From the NCBI GenBank assembly GCA_030640395.1, contig DAOWJK010000002.1:1-9960 (forward strand): a stretch of DNA of 9,960 nt. The letters are read 5' to 3'. Each line of letters begins with the position of its first letter. Position 1 is the stretch's first letter. Source of the DNA: Nanobdellota archaeon. Lineage in GTDB: Archaea; Nanobdellota; Nanobdellia; Pacearchaeales; GW2011-AR1. Below are positions 1 through 5,620 of the stretch, piece after piece. Below the pieces are notes generated by a model. That model was not told the origin of the DNA. It saw nothing but the letters and a program-made list of their open reading frames with translations, and ran no database searches. Position numbers and translations under genes: made by a program.

Positions 1-114
1 TATTCTGAAATTAAAGATATTGAAATTTTCGCAGTTAATGACAAGAAGAAGTACGACCCGGAAAATAAATCCAAAAAAGTGAAACCTGGTCGTCCTGGGA
101 TTTATTTGAAATGA
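1..114 (+). CDS. C-terminal end of a protein, possibly archaeal-type leucyl-tRNA synthetase (5' truncated by window)
   Basis: Frame 1 is open from the first base to a TGA at 112-114 and gives 37 residues. They include KYDPENKSKK and end in KPGRPGIYLK. From memory, archaeal LeuRS proteins end in a similar acidic/basic segment followed by a short P-x-x-P-x-I-Y-(I/L) tail, which helps recognise the long variable arm of tRNA-Leu. That recall is the only basis for the name. Only the last 37 codons are visible, with no catalytic motif, so the identity is tentative. That this is a real gene end is more secure: codon use matches its neighbours, and an intergenic gap with promoter-like sequence follows. 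Confidence 0.5.
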   Translation, partial: YSEIKDIEIFAVNDKKKYDPENKSKKVKPGRPGIYLK

Positions 115-120
115 AAACAA

Positions 121-128
121 TTAAATAC
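121..128 (+). promoter_or_regulatory. Probable TATA box for the 204-593 gene
   Basis: TTAAATAC lies in the gap after the stop at 114. Transcription starting about 26 nt downstream would begin near 150 and leave a leader of roughly 50 nt. That leader would hold the hairpin at 163-181 and the SD sequence at 193-199. The match is only moderate. Confidence 0.35.
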
Positions 129-162
129 GTTGATTTTTAATTAGTCTTAGGAATAAAATTCC

Positions 163-181
163 CGAAGTCCTTAGGGCTTTG
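163..181 (+). promoter_or_regulatory. Small RNA hairpin in the probable 5' leader of the 204-593 gene
   Basis: CGAAGTCC (163-170) and GGGCTTTG (174-181) can pair along 8 bp, including two G-U pairs, around the 3-nt loop TTA. The stem ends about 12 nt before the GGGGG SD core. No T-run follows it, so a leader structure affecting translation fits better than a terminator for the upstream gene. An mRNA 3'-end stabiliser is the alternative. Confidence 0.35.
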
Positions 182-203
182 AGTAATTAAAAAGGGGGAT
201 AAA

Positions 204-593
204 ATGGTTTATACAGCAGTTGAGAACATTGCGTTTGTCGTGATTATTGCCGGTTTGATAAAGATGTTTGTTCTTTTGATTAAGCCTCAGGCATGGATGA
301 ATTTTGCGAAAAGAATTTATAGCAAACCGCAGATTGCGAAATTTGTCAGCTTAATTTTGGCAGTGGTTGTTTTTTATTATCTGTATGGTGCAGGAATTAC
401 AGTTGTTGAGATTTTAGCAGTAACGGCATTTGTAGCTCTTTTGATGATGATAGCACTTGCAGATGAAGTTGACTACCTTCTCAAGAAATATCAGGCAATG
501 ATCAGGAAAGGCAATCTTTGGAAGCAGTATTGGCTCTATACATTATTGTGGCTTGTTTTAATGTTTTGGGGTCTTAAAGAACTTCTCATGTGA
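204..593 (+). CDS. Small four-helix integral membrane protein of unknown function
   Basis: This 129-aa protein is almost entirely hydrophobic, with likely membrane segments at about residues 5-27, 43-63, 66-86 and 108-127. A basic loop (about 28-45, with FAKRIYSKPQ) and a Lys-rich stretch (about 93-107) would both face the cytoplasm under the positive-inside rule. The ATG at 204 is well supported by the strong SD sequence AAAGGGGGAT ending about 4 nt upstream. That SD and a leader of about 50 nt set it apart from the leaderless genes that follow. It is transcribed away from the gene ending at 114, and a T-rich tract follows its stop. I recognise no catalytic motif and no named family. Confidence 0.8.
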   Translation: MVYTAVENIAFVVIIAGLIKMFVLLIKPQAWMNFAKRIYSKPQIAKFVSLILAVVVFYYLYGAGITVVEILAVTAFVALLMMIALADEVDYLLKKYQAMIRKGNLWKQYWLYTLLWLVLMFWGLKELLM

Positions 594-617
594 TTTTTAT
601 TTTTTATTTTATTTTTT
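594..617 (+). terminator. T-rich archaeal terminator after the 204-593 gene
   Basis: Immediately after the TGA there are several runs of 4-6 T separated by single A bases, ending TTTTTTCG. Archaeal RNA polymerase terminates intrinsically at oligo-T on the non-template strand without needing a hairpin, which fits this tract. Confidence 0.55.
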
Positions 618-625
618 CGATAGTT

Positions 626-633
626 TTTTATAA
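626..633 (+). promoter_or_regulatory. TATA box for the transglutaminase-like gene
   Basis: TTTTATAA is centred about 25 nt upstream of the ATG at 654. That places the transcription start on or next to the start codon. No SD sequence precedes that ATG, so the mRNA is probably leaderless. Confidence 0.6.
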
Positions 634-653
634 TTGTTTTTATATTTTGTTTT

Positions 654-1808
654 ATGGTTAGGGTCAGGAAAGAAAAAGAAGAGAGTGATTCAAAACATAC
701 TCAGGATGTTTTTAAGAATTTTTTTAACAGGTCTAAAAGAAAAAAACAAAAGTTTTTACCAAATAATGAATTTAGCAGGGCACGAAAATATTTGATAGTT
801 TTTGCGGCTGTTGTTTGTTTTTTGATTTTGGTTATTGCCGGAGGATATTTGTTCAATGTTGCAAAAGGAAAAAATGTTCAGGCAATTCCTGTTTGCGGCG
901 ACAATTCATTTTATGGTACCTGCTCCCTGACAAAACCTTATTTTTGTTCAGATGGGGCACTTTTAGAGAAGGCTTCTGTTTGTGGTTGTCCTGAAGTTTT
1001 AAGAAGAGAAGGAGATAAATGTATTTCTGATTATCAAAATTCTTCAAAAGAGATAACCCTGAAATATATTTTAAGAGGAAAGGAAAAAGAAATTGATTAT
1101 GTGGTTTATGAAGGGTTGGTTAATTATTTATTTAATCTTCCTAAGGGTATTAATTATAATGGCAATGAGAAACCTTTTAGAAGGGATTTTAAACTTAAGA
1201 ATCTTGATGAAAAAGAACAGAGGGAATTGCTGTTGCCTTTGGTTGTGAAGATACAGAATCTTACTCTTGTTAAAGAGGACCAGGTGAGGATTGCTGTGAG
1301 CCTTGTTCAGAATATTCTTTATGCAGAATCTGAAAAAACTTTTATCATGAGGAATGTTGTGTTTAATTATTCCCGGTATCCTTATGAAGTGCTTTATGAT
1401 AATGCGGGAATTTGCGGGGAGAAATCCGAACTCCTTGCTTTTTTATTGAGGGAGATGGGATATGAGGTTGTTTTCTTTTATCATGCCGACGAGAACCATG
1501 AGTCTGTTGGAATAAAATGCCCTGCAAAAGAGAGCCTTAATGGCACAGGATATTGTTTTATTGAAACAACAGGGCAGTCTATAATTACTGATGATTCTAT
1601 AGAATATGTTGGAGGCATAAGACTGGTTTCTGAGCCCGAGGTTGTTTTAATTTCTATTGGAGATTCTTTAGGAGAAGAGCTGTATGAATACAAGGATGCA
1701 GATAGTATGGAGAGGATGAGGAATGGCGGAATTAGTTTTTTTAGGTCAATTAAATTTAACAAGCTCAAGAAAAAGTATGGTTTAGTGGATGAATATAATT
1801 TGGGATAG
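654..1808 (+). CDS. Membrane-anchored protein with a Cys-rich segment and a transglutaminase-like domain
   Basis: This 384-aa protein has a very basic N-terminus (residues 1-45), one membrane helix (about 46-68), and an outside region with six cysteines between residues 81 and 123 (C81, C90, C98, C110, C112, C123). A transglutaminase-like fold follows (about 210-325). The likely catalytic triad is visible as Cys254 in NAGICGEKSE, His282 in ENHESVGIKC and Glu304 in CFIETTG, the C-H-D/E order of transglutaminase/protease-like enzymes. The Cys residues suggest a disulfide-stabilised extracellular domain. Transglutaminase-like domains include proteases, peptide cross-linking enzymes and inactive binders, so the reaction is not known. 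A TATA box 25 nt upstream with no SD supports a leaderless start at 654. The next gene downstream encodes a secreted Cys-rich surface protein and could be a substrate, though that is speculation. Confidence 0.8.
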   Translation: MVRVRKEKEESDSKHTQDVFKNFFNRSKRKKQKFLPNNEFSRARKYLIVFAAVVCFLILVIAGGYLFNVAKGKNVQAIPVCGDNSFYGTCSLTKPYFCSDGALLEKASVCGCPEVLRREGDKCISDYQNSSKEITLKYILRGKEKEIDYVVYEGLVNYLFNLPKGINYNGNEKPFRRDFKLKNLDEKEQRELLLPLVVKIQNLTLVKEDQVRIAVSLVQNILYAESEKTFIMRNVVFNYSRYPYEVLYDNAGICGEKSELLAFLLREMGYEVVFFYHADENHESVGIKCPAKESLNGTGYCFIETTGQSIITDDSIEYVGGIRLVSEPEVVLISIGDSLGEELYEYKDADSMERMRNGGISFFRSIKFNKLKKKYGLVDEYNLG

Positions 1809-1859
1809 GGTTTTATTTAAGAATAGCTTTAATTCGTCTCACGCTCTTTTTTTAGATAA

Positions 1860-1867
1860 TTTTAAAA
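1860..1867 (+). promoter_or_regulatory. TATA box for the surface-protein gene
   Basis: TTTTAAAA is centred 27 nt before the ATG at 1891 with no SD in between. It fixes 1891 as the likely leaderless start. The earlier in-frame ATG at 1789 lies inside the preceding gene and upstream of this promoter. Confidence 0.6.
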
Positions 1868-1890
1868 ACACTTGGTTCTTAATATATTTC

Positions 1891-2541
1891 ATGAAGGTGA
1901 ATTTTAATTTAAAAAAAGAGTATGTTTATCCAATTATTGGGTTACTGGTTTTAGCAACGGGATTTTTTGTTGTCAATGCCTTGACACCAGGAGTTGCTCC
2001 AAATCCAGGGCATTTAATAACTGAAGTTGCTCCTCCATCTGGTTGTGGCAGTGGACAGATTTTGGGATGGAGTGGAGGCAGTTGGGGGTGTGTTGATTTG
2101 CCTGTTGATACAGATACAGATACATGGAGACCAGCCCAGACATTATCTGTTTCTGGACAGACTTTATCAATAAGCAGTGGTAATTCAGTGACTCTTCCTA
2201 GTGGAGGAGGATGTTTAGATGGATATTTTCTGTTTGAACTTGGCAATTCGTATGTTTGTCTTAAAGAAGGAGCTCAGATAACTAGCGTTTGTTGTGGCGG
2301 AAGTTCATGTGGAGATGGGTATGATGCTCATACATGGGCACGCAATAATGGCGGTACAATGCAAACAAGAACAGAAATGTATACTCATGGTAGTTTGCGT
2401 TGCAGCACGGGTTGGGTAAATGGGAATTCTCAATGCTCATATTGGGAACTAACCGCCTATGCAACAGTTACAAGTGGAGGTTTGCAAAGTAAACTAATGC
2501 AGGGCGCAACAACGCATTGTATTGGAAATATTCCTTGGTAA
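1891..2541 (+). CDS. Secreted or membrane-anchored Cys-rich surface protein with a beta-repeat stalk motif (putative adhesin)
   Basis: From the ATG at 1891 the protein has 216 residues. KVNFNLKKE is followed by a hydrophobic helix (about 12-30) ending VVNA, so residues 1-30 form a signal peptide or an anchor. Residues 50-68 carry GC-x-SGQ-x-LGWSGGSWGC, followed by a D-T-D-T-D-T linker. Residues 84-103 form the repeat-like segment QTLSVSGQTLSISSGNSVTL. This L-S-x-S-G-x-x-L-S-I-S-x-G-N-S-V-T-L pattern is familiar from phage tail fibres and bacterial trimeric surface fibres. The C-terminal half (about 104-216) is rich in Gly, Ser, Thr and Trp. Ten cysteines after the leader (52, 67, 108, 123, 134, 135, 140, 171, 182, 210) could form five disulfides. 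Longer extension to 1789 is rejected because the promoter lies at 1860. An attachment or host-contact role is inferred only. Confidence 0.7.
   Translation: MKVNFNLKKEYVYPIIGLLVLATGFFVVNALTPGVAPNPGHLITEVAPPSGCGSGQILGWSGGSWGCVDLPVDTDTDTWRPAQTLSVSGQTLSISSGNSVTLPSGGGCLDGYFLFELGNSYVCLKEGAQITSVCCGGSSCGDGYDAHTWARNNGGTMQTRTEMYTHGSLRCSTGWVNGNSQCSYWELTAYATVTSGGLQSKLMQGATTHCIGNIPW
2107..2123 (+). repeat. Short tandem repeat encoding a Thr-Asp linker
   Basis: GATACA occurs twice, followed by GATAC, in frame with the surface-protein gene, giving the alternating D-T linker before W79. Six-base units could expand or contract without a frameshift and so vary the linker length. Confidence 0.6.
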
Positions 2542-2591
2542 TTAGAACCGATTCAGGAAGCAACACCTAAGGATTTTTATTATTAATTTAC

Positions 2592-2607
2592 TTAAAAAAA
2601 TAAAAAA
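2592..2607 (-). terminator. T-rich terminator for alaS on the minus strand
   Basis: On the minus strand this stretch reads as two runs of T (6 and 7) separated by a single A, about 77-92 nt past the alaS stop. It lies in the convergent gap between alaS and the surface-protein gene. Plus-strand T-runs nearby (2575-2579 and around 2622-2627) could terminate the opposite gene. Confidence 0.4.
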
Positions 2608-2683
2608 CCATAAACCACTTTTTTCTCTAATTTTTAAAAATAACACCCTTTTGTTTGATTATTTTTTTTGAGAAATCTGTAAC

Positions 2684-4423
2684 CTATTCTAATATCGCTT
2701 TTATTCTTCTTACACTTGAACTTGAGGATTCTTCTTTTTTAATTTTAAAGTATCCAAGTTCGCTGGTGTTTTTGACATGCGGACCTGTACAGATTTCTTT
2801 TGAAAAATCTCCGACGCTGTAGACAGAAACTTTTTCCCCATATTTTTTGTCAAAGATACCTGATGCTCCTTTTTCCTTTGCCTGCTTTGGAGTCATCTCT
2901 TCTCTAATAATTTCACAGCCTTGCTGTATTTGTGCATTGACTAAATCTTCAACTTCTTTTATTTCTTCTTTTGCAAGTTTTCTTGGAAAAGAAAAATCTA
3001 ATCTTAATCTTTCCGGAGTTATGTTGCTTCCTTTCTGGATTATTGAATTATCTTTAAGAATTATTTTTAATGCTGCTAAAAGCAAGTGTGTTGCAGTGTG
3101 GAGTTTTGTAGTTGCTTCTGAATCATCTGCTAAGCCAGATTTAAATCTGCCTTCTGTAGCTGTTCTTGAAATCTCTTGATGTTTTTTAAATTCTTTTTCA
3201 AAACCTTTTTCGTCAACTTTGATGTTTTTTTCTTTTGCTAATTCAATTGTCATTTCCAACGGAAATCCGTAAGACTGGTAAAGTAGGAAGGATTCTTTTC
3301 CAGATATTTTTTTATCTTTGGCTGTTTTTTTGAAAACTTTCAATCCTCTTTCCAGAGTCAAGTTAAATTTTTCTTCTTCTTCTTTTAATTCCTGTAAGAT
3401 ATGTTTTTTGTTTTTTTCAAGTTCTGAATAATCGTCGTAGATTTTGAAAACTGGTTCTGCAACTTTTGAAGTAAAGTTTTTAATATTTATCTCTCTTCCA
3501 TATCTTATTGCTCTTCTAATTAATCTTCTTAAAACATAACCTTGTTCTGTATTGCTCGGGGTTATTCCGTTTGCAATGATGAAGACAGATGCTTTTATGT
3601 GGTCTGCGATTATTCGCATGGTTCTTTTATTTTCTTTGTATTTTTTATCAGACAAATTTTCAATTTTTTTAATAATTAATTTGAATGAGTTTGTTAGATA
3701 ATCATCATTATGACCTTCTAGTATAGCTAACATTCTTTCAGAACCCCCTCCGAAGTCTACATTATTTTGTTTTAATTGTTCATAATTTCCTTTTGCATTT
3801 TTGTTGTATTGCAGAAATACATTATTGCCTAATTCTATCCAATTTTTGTCTTTTGGGTTAAATTTTTTTGGAACTGGTTTTTTTGAAATCCAGTAAAATA
3901 TTTCTGAGTCTGGTCCGCAGGGTCCTGTTTTTCCTGCAGGTCCCCACCAGTTTTCTTCTTTGTTGAGAAAAGCAATTCTTTGTTTTGGAATTCCTAAAGA
4001 TATTAATGTCTTAAAAGATTCTGTATCTTTTGGTGCATCCCTGTCTCCTTCAAATACACTTGCCGATAATTTTTCTTTTGGGATTTTGAGAATCTCTGTT
4101 AAAAATTCAAAACTCATTTCAATTGCTTCTTTCTTGAAATAGTCTCCTAAACTCCAATTTCCTAATTGTTCAAAAAAAGTGTGGTGTTTTATATCTCCTA
4201 CTTCTTCTATATCTGTTGTCCTTATACATTTTTGAACATTCATTAGTCTTTTTCCCAGAGGGTGTTTTTGTCCTAATAAGTATGGAACTATAGGATGCAT
4301 TCCTGCTGATATGAATAATGCTGTTGGGTCATTTTCAGGAATCAAACTTGCATTAGGAATCTCTTTATGAGATTTACTTTTAAAAAAATCAAAATATTTT
4401 TTTATTAATTGTTTTCTGTCCAT
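2684..4423 (-). CDS. alaS: Alanyl-tRNA synthetase, short CPR/bacterial-like form without the C-Ala domain
   Basis: AlaRS charges tRNA-Ala with alanine and removes wrongly attached Ser or Gly. The protein has 579 aa, against about 875-960 for typical AlaRS. Class II core motifs are clear: the segment after SLIPENDPTALFISAGMHP (26-44), MNVQKCIRTTDIEEVGD (61-77), WWGPAGKTGPCGP (159-171), GGGSERM (225-231, after Asp223) and motif 3 GYVLRRLIRRAIRYG (295-309). The editing-domain zinc motif is complete: HTATH (442-446) plus C545/H549 in CTGPH. The protein stops at the end of the editing domain, so the C-Ala domain that dimerises and helps hold the tRNA elbow is absent. The wording of the N-terminal motifs resembles bacterial (Patescibacteria) AlaRS as I recall it, not the long archaeal form. 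A TATA box 26 nt upstream supports the start. Coiled-coil genes lie directly upstream on the same strand. Confidence 0.95.
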   Translation of the reverse strand: MDRKQLIKKYFDFFKSKSHKEIPNASLIPENDPTALFISAGMHPIVPYLLGQKHPLGKRLMNVQKCIRTTDIEEVGDIKHHTFFEQLGNWSLGDYFKKEAIEMSFEFLTEILKIPKEKLSASVFEGDRDAPKDTESFKTLISLGIPKQRIAFLNKEENWWGPAGKTGPCGPDSEIFYWISKKPVPKKFNPKDKNWIELGNNVFLQYNKNAKGNYEQLKQNNVDFGGGSERMLAILEGHNDDYLTNSFKLIIKKIENLSDKKYKENKRTMRIIADHIKASVFIIANGITPSNTEQGYVLRRLIRRAIRYGREINIKNFTSKVAEPVFKIYDDYSELEKNKKHILQELKEEEEKFNLTLERGLKVFKKTAKDKKISGKESFLLYQSYGFPLEMTIELAKEKNIKVDEKGFEKEFKKHQEISRTATEGRFKSGLADDSEATTKLHTATHLLLAALKIILKDNSIIQKGSNITPERLRLDFSFPRKLAKEEIKEVEDLVNAQIQQGCEIIREEMTPKQAKEKGASGIFDKKYGEKVSVYSVGDFSKEICTGPHVKNTSELGYFKIKKEESSSSSVRRIKAILE

Positions 4424-4444
4424 AAAAATGTCTAAGAAAGAAGG

Positions 4445-4453
4445 TTTTAAAAA
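4445..4453 (-). promoter_or_regulatory. TATA box for alaS, overlapping the preceding gene's stop codon
   Basis: On the minus strand the sequence reads TTTTTAAAA, centred about 26 nt upstream of the alaS ATG (4423). No SD is seen before the ATG, so a leaderless alaS mRNA is likely. The box overlaps the TAA (4447-4449) of the 119-aa gene, so alaS may also be reached by readthrough from upstream. Confidence 0.55.
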
Positions 4454-4806
4454 TTATTTGTTCCCAAGGAATTCAGCTTTTCCTGAATTTCTCTAAGTTG
4501 GGATTCTATGTTATCGTTGGCAATTTCTTTTTTTGAAGTCGTTTCTTTGGTTTCGTGTTCCTTTAATATTTCAGGTATTTTTAATTCTGGAAGATTTTTT
4601 TGAAGCCGTCTTATTTCTGTGAGCAATGTTTTTATCTGCCGATATAATTTTATTTTTAATTTGAATTCTTCTGACCTGAGTTTATGGTATTTTTTTATTG
4701 TCTGGATTATTTTTAATAAATCCATTTCTGATGAAAGAATATCTTTCTTGGATTGAATTGCGTCCTTGTATTCCAGTCTGACATGAATTAATTTTTCATC
4801 TGCCAT
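4447..4806 (-). CDS. Small coiled-coil protein of unknown function, coupled to the 194-aa gene
   Basis: This charged, soluble protein has 119 residues and no membrane helix. Residues 1-70 are strongly helical with heptad-like spacing (for example SEMDLLKIIQTIKKYHKLRS). A Pro-containing hinge follows (LPELKIPEIL, about 73-82), then an acidic/polar linker and a final short helix (about 100-114, ESQLREIQEKLNSLG). Its ATG overlaps the upstream gene's stop as TAATG, sharing one base, so the two are probably translationally coupled. Partnership with the 194-aa protein, which has its own C-terminal coiled coil, is a reasonable inference. I recall similar unnamed pairs in DPANN genomes but know no function. 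Confidence 0.8.
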   Translation of the reverse strand: MADEKLIHVRLEYKDAIQSKKDILSSEMDLLKIIQTIKKYHKLRSEEFKLKIKLYRQIKTLLTEIRRLQKNLPELKIPEILKEHETKETTSKKEIANDNIESQLREIQEKLNSLGTNNF

Positions 4807-5390
4807 TATATTTTAGAAAAAATGTTTTTGTCTACTTTTTCAATTTGTTTTTTTATCATTTCTATTTCATTTTCCCATGATTCTAATTCTCTTTCTTCGT
4901 TTTCTTTTACATTTCTTATATCCTTAAGCATCTTTTCTATTTCTGAAATTTTATCTTTGGCCTTTTCAAATATTTTCAGGCTTTCTTCAAACTTGTCTAT
5001 TCTTATGAAAACTGGTTCAGCTTTTTTTGTTGAAGTTTCAAAATCCTCTGAAATTTCATCAGTCCTTCTTTCAAAGGGGATTCCTTTGATTTTTTCAAGA
5101 TGAGAAAATTCCGGCACCGGAAGTTTTTTTAGAGGCCTTTGCATCATTTGCCTGTCCTCTGCAAAATCATCTGCTTCAGGAACCTCTTCACCTTTTTTTC
5201 CCCCAGCAACTGCTTCTTTAATTATGTTCTGAGAGAATTTTTCCCCTAAGGAATTTGTAGGAAAGCTAGGCAGTTGATGTATCTTAAAATTATCTGATGA
5301 GTTCTCTTCTATGCTTGGCAACTCTGGAAGCTTTGGAAGTTCAGGCAACGAAGGAACTTCTTTTTCCTCTTTTTTATTAAACCACCCCAT
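4806..5390 (-). CDS. Coiled-coil protein with an N-terminal Pro-Leu-rich repeat, unknown function
   Basis: This 194-aa protein starts MGWFNKKEEKEVPSLPEL. Residues 13-26 repeat a P-x-L-P-E-L-P-x-L unit, an extended proline-rich arm. Residues about 30-120 look disordered and acidic/basic. EPVFIRIDKFEESLKIF (about 124-140) leads into a long coiled coil (about 130-190) rich in E and K, ending NIFSKI. There is no transmembrane helix, although the MGWF start could bind a membrane or partner weakly. It is the first gene of the minus-strand group with the 119-aa coiled-coil gene and alaS, with a promoter about 25 nt upstream and no SD. The gene is real by length, composition and coupling. The function is unknown; a scaffold or structural complex with its partner is the simplest guess. 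Confidence 0.8.
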   Translation of the reverse strand: MGWFNKKEEKEVPSLPELPKLPELPSIEENSSDNFKIHQLPSFPTNSLGEKFSQNIIKEAVAGGKKGEEVPEADDFAEDRQMMQRPLKKLPVPEFSHLEKIKGIPFERRTDEISEDFETSTKKAEPVFIRIDKFEESLKIFEKAKDKISEIEKMLKDIRNVKENEERELESWENEIEMIKKQIEKVDKNIFSKI

Positions 5391-5410
5391 TTTATATTAA
5401 TCCGATATAT

Positions 5411-5421
5411 ACTTTTTAATA
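5411..5421 (-). promoter_or_regulatory. TATA-like promoter for the coiled-coil genes
   Basis: On the minus strand this reads TATTAAAAAGT, centred about 26 nt before the ATG at 5390. It sits in a very AT-rich stretch (5391-5440) with other TATA-like sequences, so the exact box is uncertain. Confidence 0.4.
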
Positions 5422-5568
5422 TATATAAAATATAATAATAGTTTAAAAACTTTTGTGAAAATTCTTCTAGAGGTATAACAAAACCGAAAGAAAGAACTCT
5501 CTTTAAATAAAGATTCTTCTGCGATTTTGCATGACAAAACCAATTTCCATATAGAAATATTCCAACGT

Positions 5569-5583
5569 TTCTGTTCCACAGAA
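5569..5583. repeat. Inverted repeat abutting the tfe promoter, possible operator
   Basis: TTCTG-TTCCA-CAGAA is a perfect 5-bp inverted repeat with a 5-nt spacer, directly next to the BRE-like CCGAAAG of the tfe promoter. Its position would suit an activator or repressor site. The repeat is short and could be chance in this composition. Confidence 0.3.
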
Positions 5584-5597
5584 CCGAAAGATATTTA
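5584..5597 (+). promoter_or_regulatory. BRE plus TATA box of the tfe-rhomboid operon
   Basis: CCGAAAGATATTTATG fits a purine-rich TFB recognition element followed by a TATA box. The TATA centre (about 5594) lies 27 nt upstream of the ATG at 5621, so a leaderless start at 5621 is preferred over the in-frame ATG at 5597, which lies inside the box. The string AACCGAAAGA also occurs at 5482-5491, exactly 100 bp upstream, with TTTAAATA soon after. Confidence 0.6.
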
Positions 5598-5620
5598 TGT
5601 GGATTAATTTTAATATTTTA

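Noticed and set aside
1481..1768. Minus-strand frame inside the transglutaminase-like gene
   Set aside because: It is a shadow of a well-supported plus-strand gene with an intact catalytic triad.
1789..1890. N-terminal extension of the surface protein from the ATG at 1789
   Set aside because: It overlaps the end of the transglutaminase-like gene and lies upstream of the TATA box at 1860-1867. The signal-like sequence begins naturally at 1891.
5397..5579. Minus-strand 60-aa frame in the divergent promoter region
   Set aside because: It covers both promoters and has no SD or TATA at a fitting distance. Its composition does not look like a folded or membrane protein.
5597..5620. Earlier in-frame start of TFE at 5597
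   Set aside because: This ATG is part of the TATA box itself. The ATG at 5621 is at leaderless distance, and TFE homology begins there.
5391..5620. tRNA or structured RNA gene in the largest intergenic region
   Set aside because: No cloverleaf-like GC-rich stems or conserved T-loop sequence were seen. The stretch is AT-rich and explained by two promoters and a short inverted repeat.
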